Part shown: one piece after another, positions 1 to 12,000 of the stretch
Numbering within the stretch: position 1 is the stretch's first letter
Layout of the letters: each line of letters begins with the position of its first letter
Assembly: GCA_015232575.1 (NCBI GenBank)
Contig: JADFZL010000002.1
Span: 248,001-312,000, forward strand
Reading direction: 5' to 3'
DNA from: Candidatus Rifleibacteriota bacterium
GTDB taxonomy: Bacteria > Muiribacteriota > Ozemobacteria > Ozemobacterales > Ozemobacteraceae
DNA length: 64,000 bases
Made by a program: the position numbers and the translations under genes
Notes under the pieces: model-generated
Databases searched by the model: none
Told to the model about the DNA's origin: nothing
Seen by the model: only the letters and a program-made list of their open reading frames with translations

Positions 1-1
1 G

Positions 2-3000
2 GTAATTTGTGAAAACGCAGAGCGAACACGCGGATTCCTTGGAATTGAAGCTAGAACTTCGATTGAGATTCAGAAAAAGGAAATTTCAGCAAAAACTCCT
101 GCCGATGAGTCACTAATTACACCGATTGACCCAAGTGAAGCACCGGAAGAAATTAAAAATATGGCAAGCAGGCCAATCTTGCAGGCTTACCGTTTTCAGG
201 AACCATCCAGATTCAGACTGCTGCTTGAAATTATAAGACATACTGATATTCCAGTTCTTACTTCTATTGCCGATTCAATGACTGTTACAACAATCCTTTC
301 GCAGGATGAAAATACTTACTATTGCCTTGATTTGATGATAAAAAACAATGGCAATCAGTATCTTGAACTTAAACTTGCTTCAGATTCGCAGATTATTTCC
401 GCTTCAATGGAAGGCTCTCCGATAAAGGCTTTAAGCCCTGGCGGTGATAGATATCTTGTACCTCTGCTTAATCAGAAAACCAGAAATATCATGGGGAAAC
501 CTTTCAATATCAGAGTTGTTTACCGAACTCAGGCAGTACACCTCAACAAAGCTCAGTGGCTTCAGTTGCCGCTTCCGAAAATTGGAATGACCGTTTCTGA
601 AGTTACCTGGCAGGTTTATGCACCAGAGGGATACTCAATTGTACCGATAAAAGCCTCATTCGATCCACGAAGGCCGTCTGCATCTTATTTCCCAGTCTAT
701 CTCGGCAATTCTCTGTTTGGTTCCATTTTCTCTGCCGGAGCTGGGGTTTTTGTGATTTTTATCTTGTTTGGATATCTTGCTTATGGACGCATGCTCAGTC
801 TTGCTAATTCAGAATGGTCTATGCAATCAAAATTTTTTACAGGACTTGCAATATTTTTTGTTATTTTTGTTTCTCTTCCATATTTTATGCAGTCCAGCAG
901 ATCAACAAAACAACTTTTCGATACTATTGAAGGCACTCTTTCTGCGCCAATGTATGAAATGGAGTCTAAGAAATCAGAGAACAGGTCATATTCCAGGCAG
1001 GATATGAATTACGCTCCTCACTCCGGCAAAGAATTGATGGGTGAATCTGAAGAGCAGTCTGATGTTTCAGCCCCTTCAGCAGCTATGGGAGGTGCTATTG
1101 GAATGCAAAAGTCTTCTTTAGATTCCTTGGGAATTAAGGAGAAGAGGGCACCAATGGCGATAGCTCCGAAACTAAATCGCTCAAAAAGCCGTGATCAGGG
1201 CGCACTTCCCGTAGAAATGAAACTTCCGATGAATGGAATTCCTGCGGTAGTATTTAAAAGAATTCTTCTTGAAAACGAAACAGCTGCATTCTATGGAGTT
1301 GCCTTTTGGGCGCCTGTCTGGACACTTGTACCATACATTCTTAATGTAATTGGACTGATTCTTTTTATCATTCTTCTTCTGTTTTCAGTTTATAGAAGAT
1401 CATATATCGCTTCAATGATGTTTTTCGTCCTTTCAATCGCATTAGTAATATTAGAAGACATTTTTCCGGGAATTGAATTTCCGATAATTGTACCATTTAT
1501 TATTGGATTGTTTGTAACCCTTCTTGTGAGAATCTTTTCGTATATCTTTCTCAAACAGCCTGCTGTTGCAAAAAAGAGTGCTGTCGCAATATTTGTTCTT
1601 GCTCTTTTATTCTCTTCAAACTCAGTTTTTGCATCATCAAGTCCAACAAACAATCAAAACGAAGTTTCTGCGCCTTTGACTGAACCTCCGATGGATGTGT
1701 TTTTTCTGTATAATCAAATGGGAGACCGTATTTCAAGTGATTCCGGACTTGTTTTTCTCAGCAATGAACAGTACAAATTCCTGAAAGATCTTGGAATTCC
1801 CGAACCTGACCCGAAAAGACTTCTTCCACCATACAGCAGTGGCATCATTTCAGGAAAGATCGACGGAATTGTTAAGGGCGATCAGATCGATTTGAAAGCC
1901 GTTTTCGAAGTCGAATTGTACGGAAAAGGTTTTAAGCGCATTCCATTTCCGGCATTAAATTCAGGTCTTAAATCACTTCGAATTGACGGAGAAGAAGCTT
2001 TTTTTGCCCTTGGAAATAACATCCAGCAGATGAATCAGCAGCAGGTGAATCAGGGCGATAACCAGCAGTACCAGCAGCTCGTCCAGGAAAGATTTCAATT
2101 GGGAAATAATGCAGTGCAGAATAATTTTATTCAACCTGACTTTTCAGAAAACTGTGAAATCTGGACAGAAAAAGAAGGACGAATAACAATTGAAGCTATT
2201 TTCGTGAAAGATCTTTTTTCAAAAAATGATCCGAATGTTAAAGCTGAAGGTTTTTCAATTCCACTGCCGAATTTTGCAATTATGAAATTCGACTTGATTC
2301 TGGACCGTGTTGATCAGATTATTGATATCAAACCAGGTTTGGGAATCGACACTGTCAGTCTTGCAACTGGTACAAGAGTCGTCGGTCTTCTTCAGCCTTC
2401 GCCACTTCTAAGGGTTGAATGGAGAGATGCAGTTGAAGAAAAAATTCCTGCACAGATTCCGCAGGCACCTGCTTCAACTTCCGTTTCTGTTCCTGTACCG
2501 GTAAAGCCAGTTGAAATACTTAAACCCAGATTGTTTACAGACCATGAAATTATTATTTCCTCAGGCGATGGATTCATAAGCATTTCAGATTATATTAACG
2601 TTCAGATCGAGTCTGAACCGGTCGGTGAATTTGTCTTTTCACTGCCATCCGGATGCGAAGTTCTGGAAGTTTCATGTGCTGATCTTTCATCCTGGAAAGT
2701 TTCACAGAATGCAGCCGGCAATCAGGAATTGAAAGTTCTTTTAAATACAAGACGACTTCAGCCATTTTCAATTAACCTTGACATGGAAATTCCAGTTTCT
2801 GAAACCAGTGGTGAATTCAAACTCAATATGCCAGCTTTGAAAGACTTTGTACCACATGGTACAATTGAGCGCGAAAAAGGCTTCATTTCATTCGATGGCC
2901 GGGAAGGTTTTGAAATTAGCATTTCCGATGCTACTGATGCAACAAGAGTTGATCCGCAGGAAATTCCGGCCTCAATGAGAGACAGAAGTTCAGGTTTTGT

Positions 3001-4135
3001 ACTATATGCATTCAAATATATCAAAACTCCGAATATTTCACTCAAAGTTACAAAGCACCAGGATGTCACTGTCAGCACAGCGCAGATTGACGGTGCGAGC
3101 GCACGCACACTAATTACTGATGACGGAAAAACTCTCACAAGAGTTGATTTGACTGTCAGAAATAATAATAACCAGTTTCTTCTCATTCAAAATATGCCTG
3201 AAGGAATGAAGCTTGTTTCTGCTGAAGTAAATTATGAACCAGTAAAACCCGGACTTGGTAAAACCGGAGAAATCAATGTTCCGCTAATCAGGTCTCCAAG
3301 GCAGAATAAAGAATTCGCTCCGTTTTGTACAAGTCTTACATTTGAAAAACAACTGAGTTCTCTTGATAAATTCGGAAAAATTGAACTTGAACTTCCGAAT
3401 TTTTCATTCGATATCAGCCAGATGCGCTGGGAAATAGATGCTCCTGAGAAATTCTATCTGGTAAAACGTTCCGGACCTTTTTCTGCAGATGAAGTACCTT
3501 CTGTATTTATTCCGGGCAGTAAACTAGACCAGGGAGCTCTCGGAGCCGGACAGAGCAACGTAATGCAAAGTCAGGTAATGACAAAGGCAAGAGTGAACGA
3601 AGCTCCAGCAGCAGATTCAAGTGCGAGCGGCTTGTTTCCGGTTGATTTTTTTATTCCCTTAACTTCAAATAGACAATATTTTGGCAGAAGACTTATCAGC
3701 GCAACATCAGCTGCACCATCCATCAAGTTCTATTTCGCACGCGAAAGTGTTGTCCTGCCGATATTGCTTGCTGTATCTCTTCTGGCTGGTTTTATTCTTG
3801 TAAAAGCTGTTATCCTGATTCTGAACAGAAGCTTCTTTCGAGGAATGATAATCATCTGTTCATTTTTTGCCTTCCTGATCGGGCTTGAAATTATTCAGGG
3901 AATCTTCGGGAAATATCTTGTATTTATCGGAAGATTTATCAGTTCAGGACTTGATGGAACTGGTCTTGCTCTTCTCTTTACAGTTTCCTGGTTTATTCTT
4001 TCAGGTGACATTCCCAGACTTCTGACGTTGCCTGAAGAAAATTCTCAACCGAAACCTCCTGCAGAGCCGATAAATTCCCCAAAGCCCGGAAATGACAATA
4101 GCAACGACAAAGAAAAAACTCCACCTCCACAATAA
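2..4135 (+). CDS. giant multi-pass membrane protein, 5' end outside the window
   Basis: The frame is open from base 2 with no stop before the first in-window ATG at 161, so the gene starts upstream and the ATG is probably internal. Counting from that ATG, hydrophobic segments lie near residues 183-210, 228-246, 387-412, 417-465 and 473-492. A long soluble, beta-rich, glycine-poor region follows to about 1200, then three more hydrophobic segments (about 1204-1285) and a Pro/Lys/Asn-rich tail. The segment at 473-492 ends like a signal-peptide boundary (VFA/SSS), which suggests the large middle part is extracytoplasmic. I do not recognise a named family. Architectures like this are common in large-genome environmental bacteria. 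No catalytic motif was seen, and the gene stands alone before a terminator. Confidence 0.85.
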   Translation, partial: VICENAERTRGFLGIEARTSIEIQKKEISAKTPADESLITPIDPSEAPEEIKNMASRPILQAYRFQEPSRFRLLLEIIRHTDIPVLTSIADSMTVTTILSQDENTYYCLDLMIKNNGNQYLELKLASDSQIISASMEGSPIKALSPGGDRYLVPLLNQKTRNIMGKPFNIRVVYRTQAVHLNKAQWLQLPLPKIGMTVSEVTWQVYAPEGYSIVPIKASFDPRRPSASYFPVYLGNSLFGSIFSAGAGVFVIFILFGYLAYGRMLSLANSEWSMQSKFFTGLAIFFVIFVSLPYFMQSSRSTKQLFDTIEGTLSAPMYEMESKKSENRSYSRQDMNYAPHSGKELMGESEEQSDVSAPSAAMGGAIGMQKSSLDSLGIKEKRAPMAIAPKLNRSKSRDQGALPVEMKLPMNGIPAVVFKRILLENETAAFYGVAFWAPVWTLVPYILNVIGLILFIILLLFSVYRRSYIASMMFFVLSIALVILEDIFPGIEFPIIVPFIIGLFVTLLVRIFSYIFLKQPAVAKKSAVAIFVLALLFSSNSVFASSSPTNNQNEVSAPLTEPPMDVFFLYNQMGDRISSDSGLVFLSNEQYKFLKDLGIPEPDPKRLLPPYSSGIISGKIDGIVKGDQIDLKAVFEVELYGKGFKRIPFPALNSGLKSLRIDGEEAFFALGNNIQQMNQQQVNQGDNQQYQQLVQERFQLGNNAVQNNFIQPDFSENCEIWTEKEGRITIEAIFVKDLFSKNDPNVKAEGFSIPLPNFAIMKFDLILDRVDQIIDIKPGLGIDTVSLATGTRVVGLLQPSPLLRVEWRDAVEEKIPAQIPQAPASTSVSVPVPVKPVEILKPRLFTDHEIIISSGDGFISISDYINVQIESEPVGEFVFSLPSGCEVLEVSCADLSSWKVSQNAAGNQELKVLLNTRRLQPFSINLDMEIPVSETSGEFKLNMPALKDFVPHGTIEREKGFISFDGREGFEISISDATDATRVDPQEIPASMRDRSSGFVLYAFKYIKTPNISLKVTKHQDVTVSTAQIDGASARTLITDDGKTLTRVDLTVRNNNNQFLLIQNMPEGMKLVSAEVNYEPVKPGLGKTGEINVPLIRSPRQNKEFAPFCTSLTFEKQLSSLDKFGKIELELPNFSFDISQMRWEIDAPEKFYLVKRSGPFSADEVPSVFIPGSKLDQGALGAGQSNVMQSQVMTKARVNEAPAADSSASGLFPVDFFIPLTSNRQYFGRRLISATSAAPSIKFYFARESVVLPILLAVSLLAGFILVKAVILILNRSFFRGMIIICSFFAFLIGLEIIQGIFGKYLVFIGRFISSGLDGTGLALLFTVSWFILSGDIPRLLTLPEENSQPKPPAEPINSPKPGNDNSNDKEKTPPPQ

Positions 4136-4146
4136 CCCGTAGTCTC

Positions 4147-4180
4147 TGCCCTCTCCATGGTGCAACCCTGGGAGAGGGCA
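4147..4180. repeat. hairpin, CCCTCTCC/GGAGAGGG type
   Basis: TGCCCTCTCC at 4147-4156 is the perfect reverse complement of GGAGAGGGCA at 4171-4180, just after the giant membrane protein gene. It resembles common intergenic hairpins and may protect the 3' end or help termination. No U-tract follows it directly. Confidence 0.6.
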
Positions 4181-4245
4181 GGTATGAGGGAGACACAATA
4201 AAATACAATAATTACAGATCATCATTTGTCTAACAAATTAAAGAA

Positions 4246-4282
4246 GCCACGAAAAGCAATTTATTTGTTTTCGTGGCTTTTT
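4246..4282 (+). terminator. rho-independent terminator after the giant membrane protein
   Basis: A perfect 10 bp stem (GCCACGAAAA at 4246-4255, TTTTCGTGGC at 4268-4277) is followed by a T-rich run. It terminates the plus-strand transcript of the upstream gene. The rest of the 4136-4612 interval holds the palindromic repeat at 4353 and no supported gene. Confidence 0.85.
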
Positions 4283-4352
4283 GTACAAGCTATTCTTATT
4301 CTGCAAAATCTTAAATAACGGGAAAAATTGGCGTATTAACTTTGCAGCGGGC

Positions 4353-4417
4353 TGTCATCTCGAACGAATGTGAGAGATCTCGTAAATGCGAGATTTCTCC
4401 CTTCGGTCGAAATGACA
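4353..4417 (+). repeat. palindromic intergenic repeat, copy 1
   Basis: A 65 bp element has near-identical inverted ends (TGTCATCTCGAACGAA at the left; the reverse complement of the right end reads TGTCATTTCGACCGAA) around a second inverted pair AGATCTCG/CGAGATTT. A full copy in opposite orientation lies at 5800-5865 and a half copy at 60998-61026. It resembles the widespread small palindromic repeats of the ATTTCGACCGAAGGGAG type seen in environmental genomes. It has no coding capacity. Confidence 0.8.
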
Positions 4418-4612
4418 TAATCTATCAGGAATTATTCATTGCCTTTGAAAGTGTTATGAATAGAACGTTTTATGAAAATAGCTTTCTCAATTGTTTTGTA
4501 GTAAAAGCATTAATTCATGAATATTTCAGAGAATTTTGATTAGTAATTGCTGATAATCTATGACTTCTTTATTATGATTTGCTGTACTCTGAAACAAATT
4601 TTAGCTGTGAAA

Positions 4613-5611
4613 CTAAACAGGCGGAACTGCTGCCCTGAGATTTTCAGCACTCAGTTCCGGGACTGAGCTGTTAATGTACATTCCTGTTCCAAGTTCAAAT
4701 CCAGCTGCTTTGGAAAGACGGGGAACAATTGCCAGGTACCAGTGAAAATAAGGAAGGTCTGATTCAATTGGTGAAAGAGAACGAATTACAAAATTAAATG
4801 ATGGATTATGCAGCGCAGTGTAGAGTTTTCCCAGAATTTTATGCAACAGTATGCTTAAATCGGTCATGGCTTCAGCACAAGCTGTCGAGAAACATGCTGA
4901 ATGTTTTTTTGGAAATATCCATACATGATACGGTGATAATGATGCAAATGGAATGAATGCAACAAAATGCTCGGTTTCATCAATCAGGCGCTTTTTTTCT
5001 GTTAACTCCTCAGACATGGTTTGGCAATAAAGACATTTTCCGGTTTCAATCATTGATTTTTCAGCCAGATTGAGACGCTGAATTACCTGCCCCGGAATTA
5101 CCGGCGTTCCGACGATTTGAGAATGTGGATGCTCCAGTGATGTACCGGCATCCGGACCGTGATTCTTGTACAAGATAACATGTTTTACCCTTGAGTCCGA
5201 GTAAAAATTCAAAAATCTATTGCGGTAAACAGATAGAAGATTGTATGTCTCATCCGGAGAGTGAAAAGCGATAATATGGTTGTGTAATGGAGATTCGATA
5301 ATTACTTCATGCCTGCCGACTCCATTTATTGTCTTGCGTGATTGGTCAAGAATAACCGGATCACCACTACCTGCGAGTGCAGAGAATTTGTTGCGCACTG
5401 AGCGAATTTTCCAATTGCCTTTTTCATCGGAAATCCTGAACTCTTCATCGGCTGAAGTGCTTTCGTTTCCGCGACAAAATGGACAGGATTCGACAAAAGA
5501 TGGAGTCTCTATGGTTTGTGAGACATCAGCAAAATTCATAGGTCGTTTTGCACGTTCTACTGCAATGATAACCCAATCGCCGGTGATGGCGTTATATCGA
5601 ATTTCTGACAT
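4613..5611 (-). CDS. galT: galactose-1-phosphate uridylyltransferase (HIT superfamily)
   Basis: 332 residues, the usual GalT length. The N-terminal zinc-binding CPFC (Cys43, Cys46) and the active-site EHPHSQ (His161, His163) are intact, and a C-terminal FHWYLAIVPR motif is present. Known GalT enzymes move UMP between UDP-glucose and galactose-1-phosphate through a histidine intermediate in the Leloir pathway, in the cytoplasm. A strong ribosome site, GAGGAGGAATA, precedes the ATG. The gene is isolated, with no galK or galE beside it. Related branches act on other sugar-1-phosphates or on ADP-glucose, so substrate specificity is not certain, but family membership is clear. Confidence 0.92.
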   Translation of the reverse strand: MSEIRYNAITGDWVIIAVERAKRPMNFADVSQTIETPSFVESCPFCRGNESTSADEEFRISDEKGNWKIRSVRNKFSALAGSGDPVILDQSRKTINGVGRHEVIIESPLHNHIIAFHSPDETYNLLSVYRNRFLNFYSDSRVKHVILYKNHGPDAGTSLEHPHSQIVGTPVIPGQVIQRLNLAEKSMIETGKCLYCQTMSEELTEKKRLIDETEHFVAFIPFASLSPYHVWIFPKKHSACFSTACAEAMTDLSILLHKILGKLYTALHNPSFNFVIRSLSPIESDLPYFHWYLAIVPRLSKAAGFELGTGMYINSSVPELSAENLRAAVPPV

Positions 5612-5799
5612 TATTCCTCCTCAAGATCTCTTTAAAACATCTTTGTTTTGACAAAAAAATTCTGCAATAAGCAGTTGAATGCAAGATTCGCCCGATAACA
5701 CTATTCCAGATATATATACCAAAAATTGCACCCTTGTCACAAGAAAAAAAATGACACCATTCTCAGTACAGCAAATCTTAATAAAGGGGTCATTTTCTA

Positions 5800-5865
5800 T
5801 GTCATTTCGACCGAAGGGAGAAATCTCGCATTTATGGAGATCTCTCATATTCGTTCGAGATGACG
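5800..5865 (-). repeat. palindromic intergenic repeat, copy 2
   Basis: Opposite-orientation copy of the element at 4353-4417. It starts TGTCATTTCGACCGAAGGGA and ends in the reverse complement of the CGAACGA arm. The two copies flank galT symmetrically. The rest of the 5612-6088 interval shows only a possible promoter near 6004. Confidence 0.8.
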
Positions 5866-6003
5866 CTCATCCCAAAGTTAACATGCAAATATGTCCCATT
5901 ATTTAAGATTTTGGATACTAAGGCCTCTGTTTATAAGACTTTTAGAGAGATTTGATCAAATATTGATTTGCATAATAAAAAATTATTTCTAAAAGCTATT
6001 TTC

Positions 6004-6032
6004 TTGACAAAAGCTGTTCAGATAGGTGATAT
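6004..6032 (+). promoter_or_regulatory. possible promoter of the tandem cyclase gene
   Basis: A perfect TTGACA (6004-6009) stands 17 bp before TGATAT, a weak -10, about 57 bp upstream of the ATG at 6089. The -35 is convincing and the -10 is not. Confidence 0.35.
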
Positions 6033-6088
6033 TTCTCAAAGTTCTTCAAAACAGTAATCTTGATAGTAATAGGAATTAACCTCAATCC

Positions 6089-9000
6089 ATGCAATTTTCT
6101 TTATTTCGGATAACTCTGGCATTTGTACTCTCTGTTCTGCCACTCATTGTCCTTCACCTTGATGCTTCAAATGAGCAGCAGAGGCAAAAATCAGAGATGT
6201 TCCAGTCACTGAATAATCGCTTCAGAATTCTCGCCGAAAAGTTAAGCCGGCAGACTGAGATTACATACTGGGTTGAAGAAATTGGCAAACGTGTAAAAAG
6301 AGAGCTCTTTCGAAATGGTGGAAAGCCTCTGGAAACCCATTCCGGATTCTCCTCAGCACTGGGACAGGCAGCTGCAAAAGCCGGTTTTTCAGAACTTCCC
6401 AAGGCAAATTTCTGGGGCGTTTTCTTTTCTGACCTCAATTCCAGAAAAAGAGAACCTGTATTGCACCCAAATCTCGAACAATGTGATTCTGTTTTTTTTG
6501 AGAAACTCTTGTCAGTCGCAGCAAGAAGCAGAAATCGGGCTATTAAAAAGAATGATGATGATGATGATTTAAACGTCAATTCTGGAACATGGCAAAATCG
6601 AATAAAAATGAATCTTGGACGATCAGTTTCATCAGCATTTTTCACCGAAGAATATCGTGGAAAAGCTTTCCACGTAATATATAAAAAGACTTCCGGAATA
6701 ATGCTCTGGGACTTTCTTTTTGTTCGGGGAAGTCTCAGAGGTGCAATGGTGGTATTTCAGCCTCTTCCAGAAGAATTTGAAATTAAGCCTCTTTCACTCG
6801 CATTGAATAATTGGATGGAATCATCTATTAAACCAGCTTTTCTGCGATTTCCCACCGGCGTTGAAAAATCGGAAAAATTCAGAGTTCAAGCTCATAAAAC
6901 TCTTGTTAAAACAGTTGTTCCCAGGCAACTTTCACTTTGGGGACGGTGTTTAAAAGTTATTCCTTTTGATGAGCAAACAAACGCCCCGCCTTCGATTCGC
7001 ACTGGTGCACCTTTTTTATTTCAAATAAATCCAATAGATGATAATAAGAGATGGCTGGCTTATTTTTTTCCAGTTTCCCCGCTATCAGGCCATCTGGGAG
7101 CACTTGTGTGTCGATTGCCTGAACCACCTCGTCAGTTTATTGAAGAGCTTTCAATACAGCTTCGTTTGATCATCGTATTTTCATGGATTTTCTTTCTGAT
7201 ATATTTATGGTTTTTTCGTCGCATTCCACAAATCGGAATACAATGGCAACTTCTCTTCTGGTTTATTGGTCTCATGGGAATGCCCGCTGCGGTGAGCTTT
7301 GGTGCAATGGTGCGTCTTTCAGGAGATATCATTTCAAATCGCAGGTATGAACTTCAATCAGATCTTATTTTGGAAACAAAAAAACTTGAAGCAAGTGAAA
7401 AAAGAATTAATGAAAAACTCAACGAACTTTTGCGAAAGAATTGCGAAGATAAGAATCTTATTGGAATACTTGAAAAGATGCGTTCTCAGCCAATTGAGCA
7501 GGACAAGTTTCTGACTGATTTTTACTCCAGGTTGTCTCTGAGAGGAGTTGCTCCTTCGGCTCTGTTCATATTTGGGCCAAAAGGATTTCACATGGAGAAA
7601 TTCGAACCCGGAACATCTTCCGGGTATCGCTCTATTTTGAAAAGAGTCTTCCAGAGAGGGTATGAAAATGAATTTTCTCTTTCTGAAGCTGAAGGAAATA
7701 GTGATGAAAAAGATAATAATTCGGTAAATCTTGGTTCATTTTCTAAAGATTATGGTGAAACAAAACAAACATATTATTCCGGAGGAAAAATTTACTCCCT
7801 GGGAAGATTCGAACTTCTTGAAAATCAGGTCGTGAAATTTCAGGTTGCGGCCATGTGGGATGAAAGCCCCCTATTTCATTCCTTCATTGCAGAAGCACAA
7901 AAAGAATCCGCAATTCGCCTGGAAAATCGAAAGATTGAATTAGCAGTATTTCAGATTTGTGGGAATACTCTTAAGGAAATATCTTTCAATCAGGAAGAAA
8001 AACCTGCTTACGTGCCATTGATTCAACAAGCATATCTTTCAATGAAACAGACATTTTTTCAGCACCGTAAAGACAAGGGAGACCTCGTTTTCGGTTTTCC
8101 GAGCAGACGATATCCCGGATTTATACTGATGAGCCGTGTTTCGCTCGAATCAGTTAATGATGAATTCTACGCTTCGCTTTATCGACTTCTGGGAATATGG
8201 TTTGGACTAATTCTTCTGGGGATAACCACAATTCAGTTACTTGCTGAGCGAATCACCAGGCCAGTTCAGAAGATGACCAGATCACTTCTTCAGGTTACAC
8301 AGGAAAATTTTCAGATTAACCTTGCCGAATCTCGAAGAGACGAACTTGGTGAGACTGGAAACAATCTTCAGAAAATGATTTCATGGCTTGAAGAACGCGC
8401 CAGAGTTAGTAAATTTGTAGTTCCTCAGGTTCTGGAATTATTGGGAGAAGAAAGTTACACACAGGCTTTAGCTGGTGTTAAGAAAAATGTTGCGGTTCTT
8501 TCTTCTGATATCAGAAATTTTACTTCACTGACAGAAATGTATCCGCCACGTGAAATTTTTTCTTTGTTAAATTTTCACATGGAAACTATGACAACAGTTA
8601 TTAAAGAAGAAGGAGGATACATTGACAGATTTGTTGGAGATGCCATTCAGGCAGTTTTTTACGAGGATTCGCGCATCTTAGCATCACAGACAGCTTCTTC
8701 GCCTGCTTTCGCAGCTGTTTGTGCAGCTGAGAGAATGATGCACAAACATCGTGAGATTCTTCTTAAAAGGAGTGCTGAGGAATTATTTCCTTATCAGATT
8801 GGAATAGGCATTGAACGTGATATGGCTATTGCAGGCGTATTAGGGGCTGAAGAGGTTCGTCAGGATTTTACTGTAATTGGTGACATTATAAAAAAAGCCA
8901 ATGAATTGGAAGCCTTGTCAAAATCAGGGAATAAAACTAATATAATTGTCTCTGGAAATGTAAGAAATGAAACTGCCAAATTCTTCGAATTTCAGAAATT

Positions 9001-12000
9001 GCCGGGAAATACAGAAGCTTGGGAATTGCTTTCTTTAAATCCAATGCCGCTTAAAGCTGCAGAAAAGAACAGAACTGCAGAAATCAAGATAAATAATGTT
9101 CAAAAACCTGATCAATCAAGAAGTTCATCAGGTATTGCATTCCTTTTATGGCTGATTCCTTTGATAATTCTGGCTTTGACTATTCATCCATGGCTCAAAA
9201 ATGTTGCACTGCACTCAGAAATGGATATTACAAGTCAGGTTAAGGCAGTCATTCCAACACTAGAAGCCAGATTTAACCCTATTCCACAGGCTTCTCTATT
9301 TTTGGATGACATCTGTCGGCGATTAGAAACGGCAAAGGGTGAGTCAATCCAAAGTGTTGGAAATATTGTTGATCGGATTTTTCCTGGAGCGGGCTGGTAT
9401 GTTTTTTCACCTTCAACACAAAATGAAGGTTCGTTTAAAATTATAGCCTCAAATCCTTTGCAAATGAGTCCGTTTTTTTCTTCAGACGATCTTGAGCACT
9501 TGTTTAAATTATTTTCGATGCGATATCTGAATATTCCTGCAGTAGATGAATATATTCTGCCAAACGAATTGAACTGGATAGTAAAGCGATTTGTCCTCGG
9601 TAAAAGAGGTGATGCACGCAATTATGGCTTTCTTTCATGTGTTTTCAGAGGTCTGGGAAACCTTTTTCCCATAAATATACGCTCTAAACGAATGTTTCTT
9701 TTTTGGGAGCCGCTTTTCACATCAGCAGGAAGATTTTCTGGCGGATTCATGGTATTCATCCCCGGTGAATCAGATCCAATTAAAGCCGGTATCGACTGTT
9801 TTTTTGAAAATATGAAAAAAGATGGATTTGAAGTCAGTGTTCGTGATTTATCTAATGGAAAAATCATTAAAATATCAGATAATTTTCCAGCTTCAGGTAA
9901 TGGTACTCATAAAAATCATGGAAATGTAGAAAATAGAAATGGTTGGATTTGTGCTGGTGATATAATTCAAAGGAGCGTTCCTTATGAAATATTAATTGCA
10001 AAACGATTACCGCCTTTGAATAATCTGACAGTATTATTATTGTTTTTTATTGTTGTCTTTTCCATTACTTGGATTTTGGCAGGAATTTTGCTCTTTTATT
10101 ATCGAAAATTATTCGCCAGTGAATTTAATCTTTCGTTGCAGAGTCAGATGATATTGGCGTTTTCACTTGTACTAATTCCGGCTCTTATTGTTACTTCCAT
10201 TTTGATTGATCAGTCTGGTCGCGAACAATCCAGAAGGGCAGTTTTTGAGTCCAGACAGAACTTTCAGGAAGATCTCTCAAACGTTGCAGAGGGAAACAGG
10301 GCAGTTTTGAGTTCTGCTAACAGATTGTTTGTAAAAGAAAGTATGAAATTTTGTGAAAAAAACTATTTGCAGAGTGAAATTCCGCCAAATACAGTTTCAG
10401 TTCCGAATATACGCATGGTACAACTTGATAACCTATTGAATCGACATGGACTCACCTTTTATCACCTTGCAATTGTTCATCAGAATGCTAATTTGGCTGG
10501 TATTGGACTTTCTGATGAAATGCTTGAGGTTGGTGGAAGCATTTTTTCCAGGATTCTGGCGGGTCTTTCAAAAACTGCGTTATTTTCAGAGGAAACGAAA
10601 AAAACAAATTCTAAGATCGAATTACTGACTGAAGAACTTCAATCTTTTCTGGAAAGCATAAATCCGCCGGAAGTAAACTCCGAAATGTATCTTTCTCCTG
10701 ATTCAATTACAACCTGGGGCGGTGGTGGAAATCTTCCACGAATGTTTTTTACCAGGTATCTTCTTTCTGAAAATGGCTGTCCGAAAGCTGTTATCTATGC
10801 TCAATTCCGTGGAAATACTCTCTTTTACCATGTTTTGAATGAATATGCCTCTCCTCAGAACTTTGCTATTTCACGTGTTAAATATCCCGGATGGATTTCT
10901 TCATCCAATTATGGGCTTTTTCCTGATCCAGTAACATGGGACCCGGCGAAAGAGGAAGGGCCAAAGCGTCCACCCATAAAAGAGCTTTTTAAGCCAGCTC
11001 CGCATTCTTTCAGGCGATTGGCAATTCTGGCAAATGAAACCAAAGAATGTATCTGGAGTCTTGATGGGGAAGGGTTGGAACAAAAACTGGTAATGGCAGT
11101 TCCCGAGCGGGTTCTTGAAGGATTCCTGATCTTTGGAAATCTTACAATGAAGGAAATTCTTATCCCAATTTTGCAGCGAAATCAATTACAGCTTCTTTTC
11201 CTGATTTTCATTGGAATTCTTGGATTGTTTCTGGCAAAAGCCGTTTCAAAGCAATTTTTAACACCTCTTCTTGCTCTTTCCCAGAAAGCCAGAGCAATTA
11301 TGAACAATGATTTTTCAGCTCGGCTTGAAGTTCAAAGTGCTGATGAATTTGGAGAATTGGCGAATTCATTTAATTGCATGGCTCAGGGAGTGCAGGAGGG
11401 AAGAATTCTTCGTCGGTTTGTATCTGAATCTGTTTTGCATACTTCGGCTTCAAAAGAAGAACAAAACCTTGCGAAAGATGGCCAGAGCATTGATGCAGTG
11501 GTTCTTTTTGCTAAACTGCGTGACATGAATCAGAGACAGTCCGGAAAAAGTCCGGCCGAACTGATTAAAGATCTGAATTCATTTCTTTCCGAAATGTCTG
11601 CCATTATCTGTGGTAACAGAGGTGAAATTGACAAATTCATTGGTGAAAAGATAATGGCTGTATTTTCTGAAAGGCGCTTTGGAAGCATTGAAGCCGCGCA
11701 ATCAGCAGCTTTGAATGTTTCACAAAAAATGAGACAGAAAATAGGTTTGATTCCAGACTTTTCGAATGATTCCCTTGCTGTCGGCGTGGCTTCAGGAAAA
11801 GTGTTATCCGGAATTCTTGGATCAGAATCAGTAAGGCTTGAACACACAGTCATCGGAGACAAAGTAAATCAGGCCGCAAGATTACTTGAAGTTGCTGACA
11901 AATCAGGGGGAGGAATTGTCCTGGAAGATTCGTTTCTATACCTGTGTGAGAAAAACCTACCTGAATCCTTCCCCTGGAACGAATGCAAAGCCATTGGCAA

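Noticed and set aside
2758..3186. 142-residue antisense ORF in the giant membrane protein
   Set aside because: Mirror of a strongly coding plus-strand frame, no supporting start signals.
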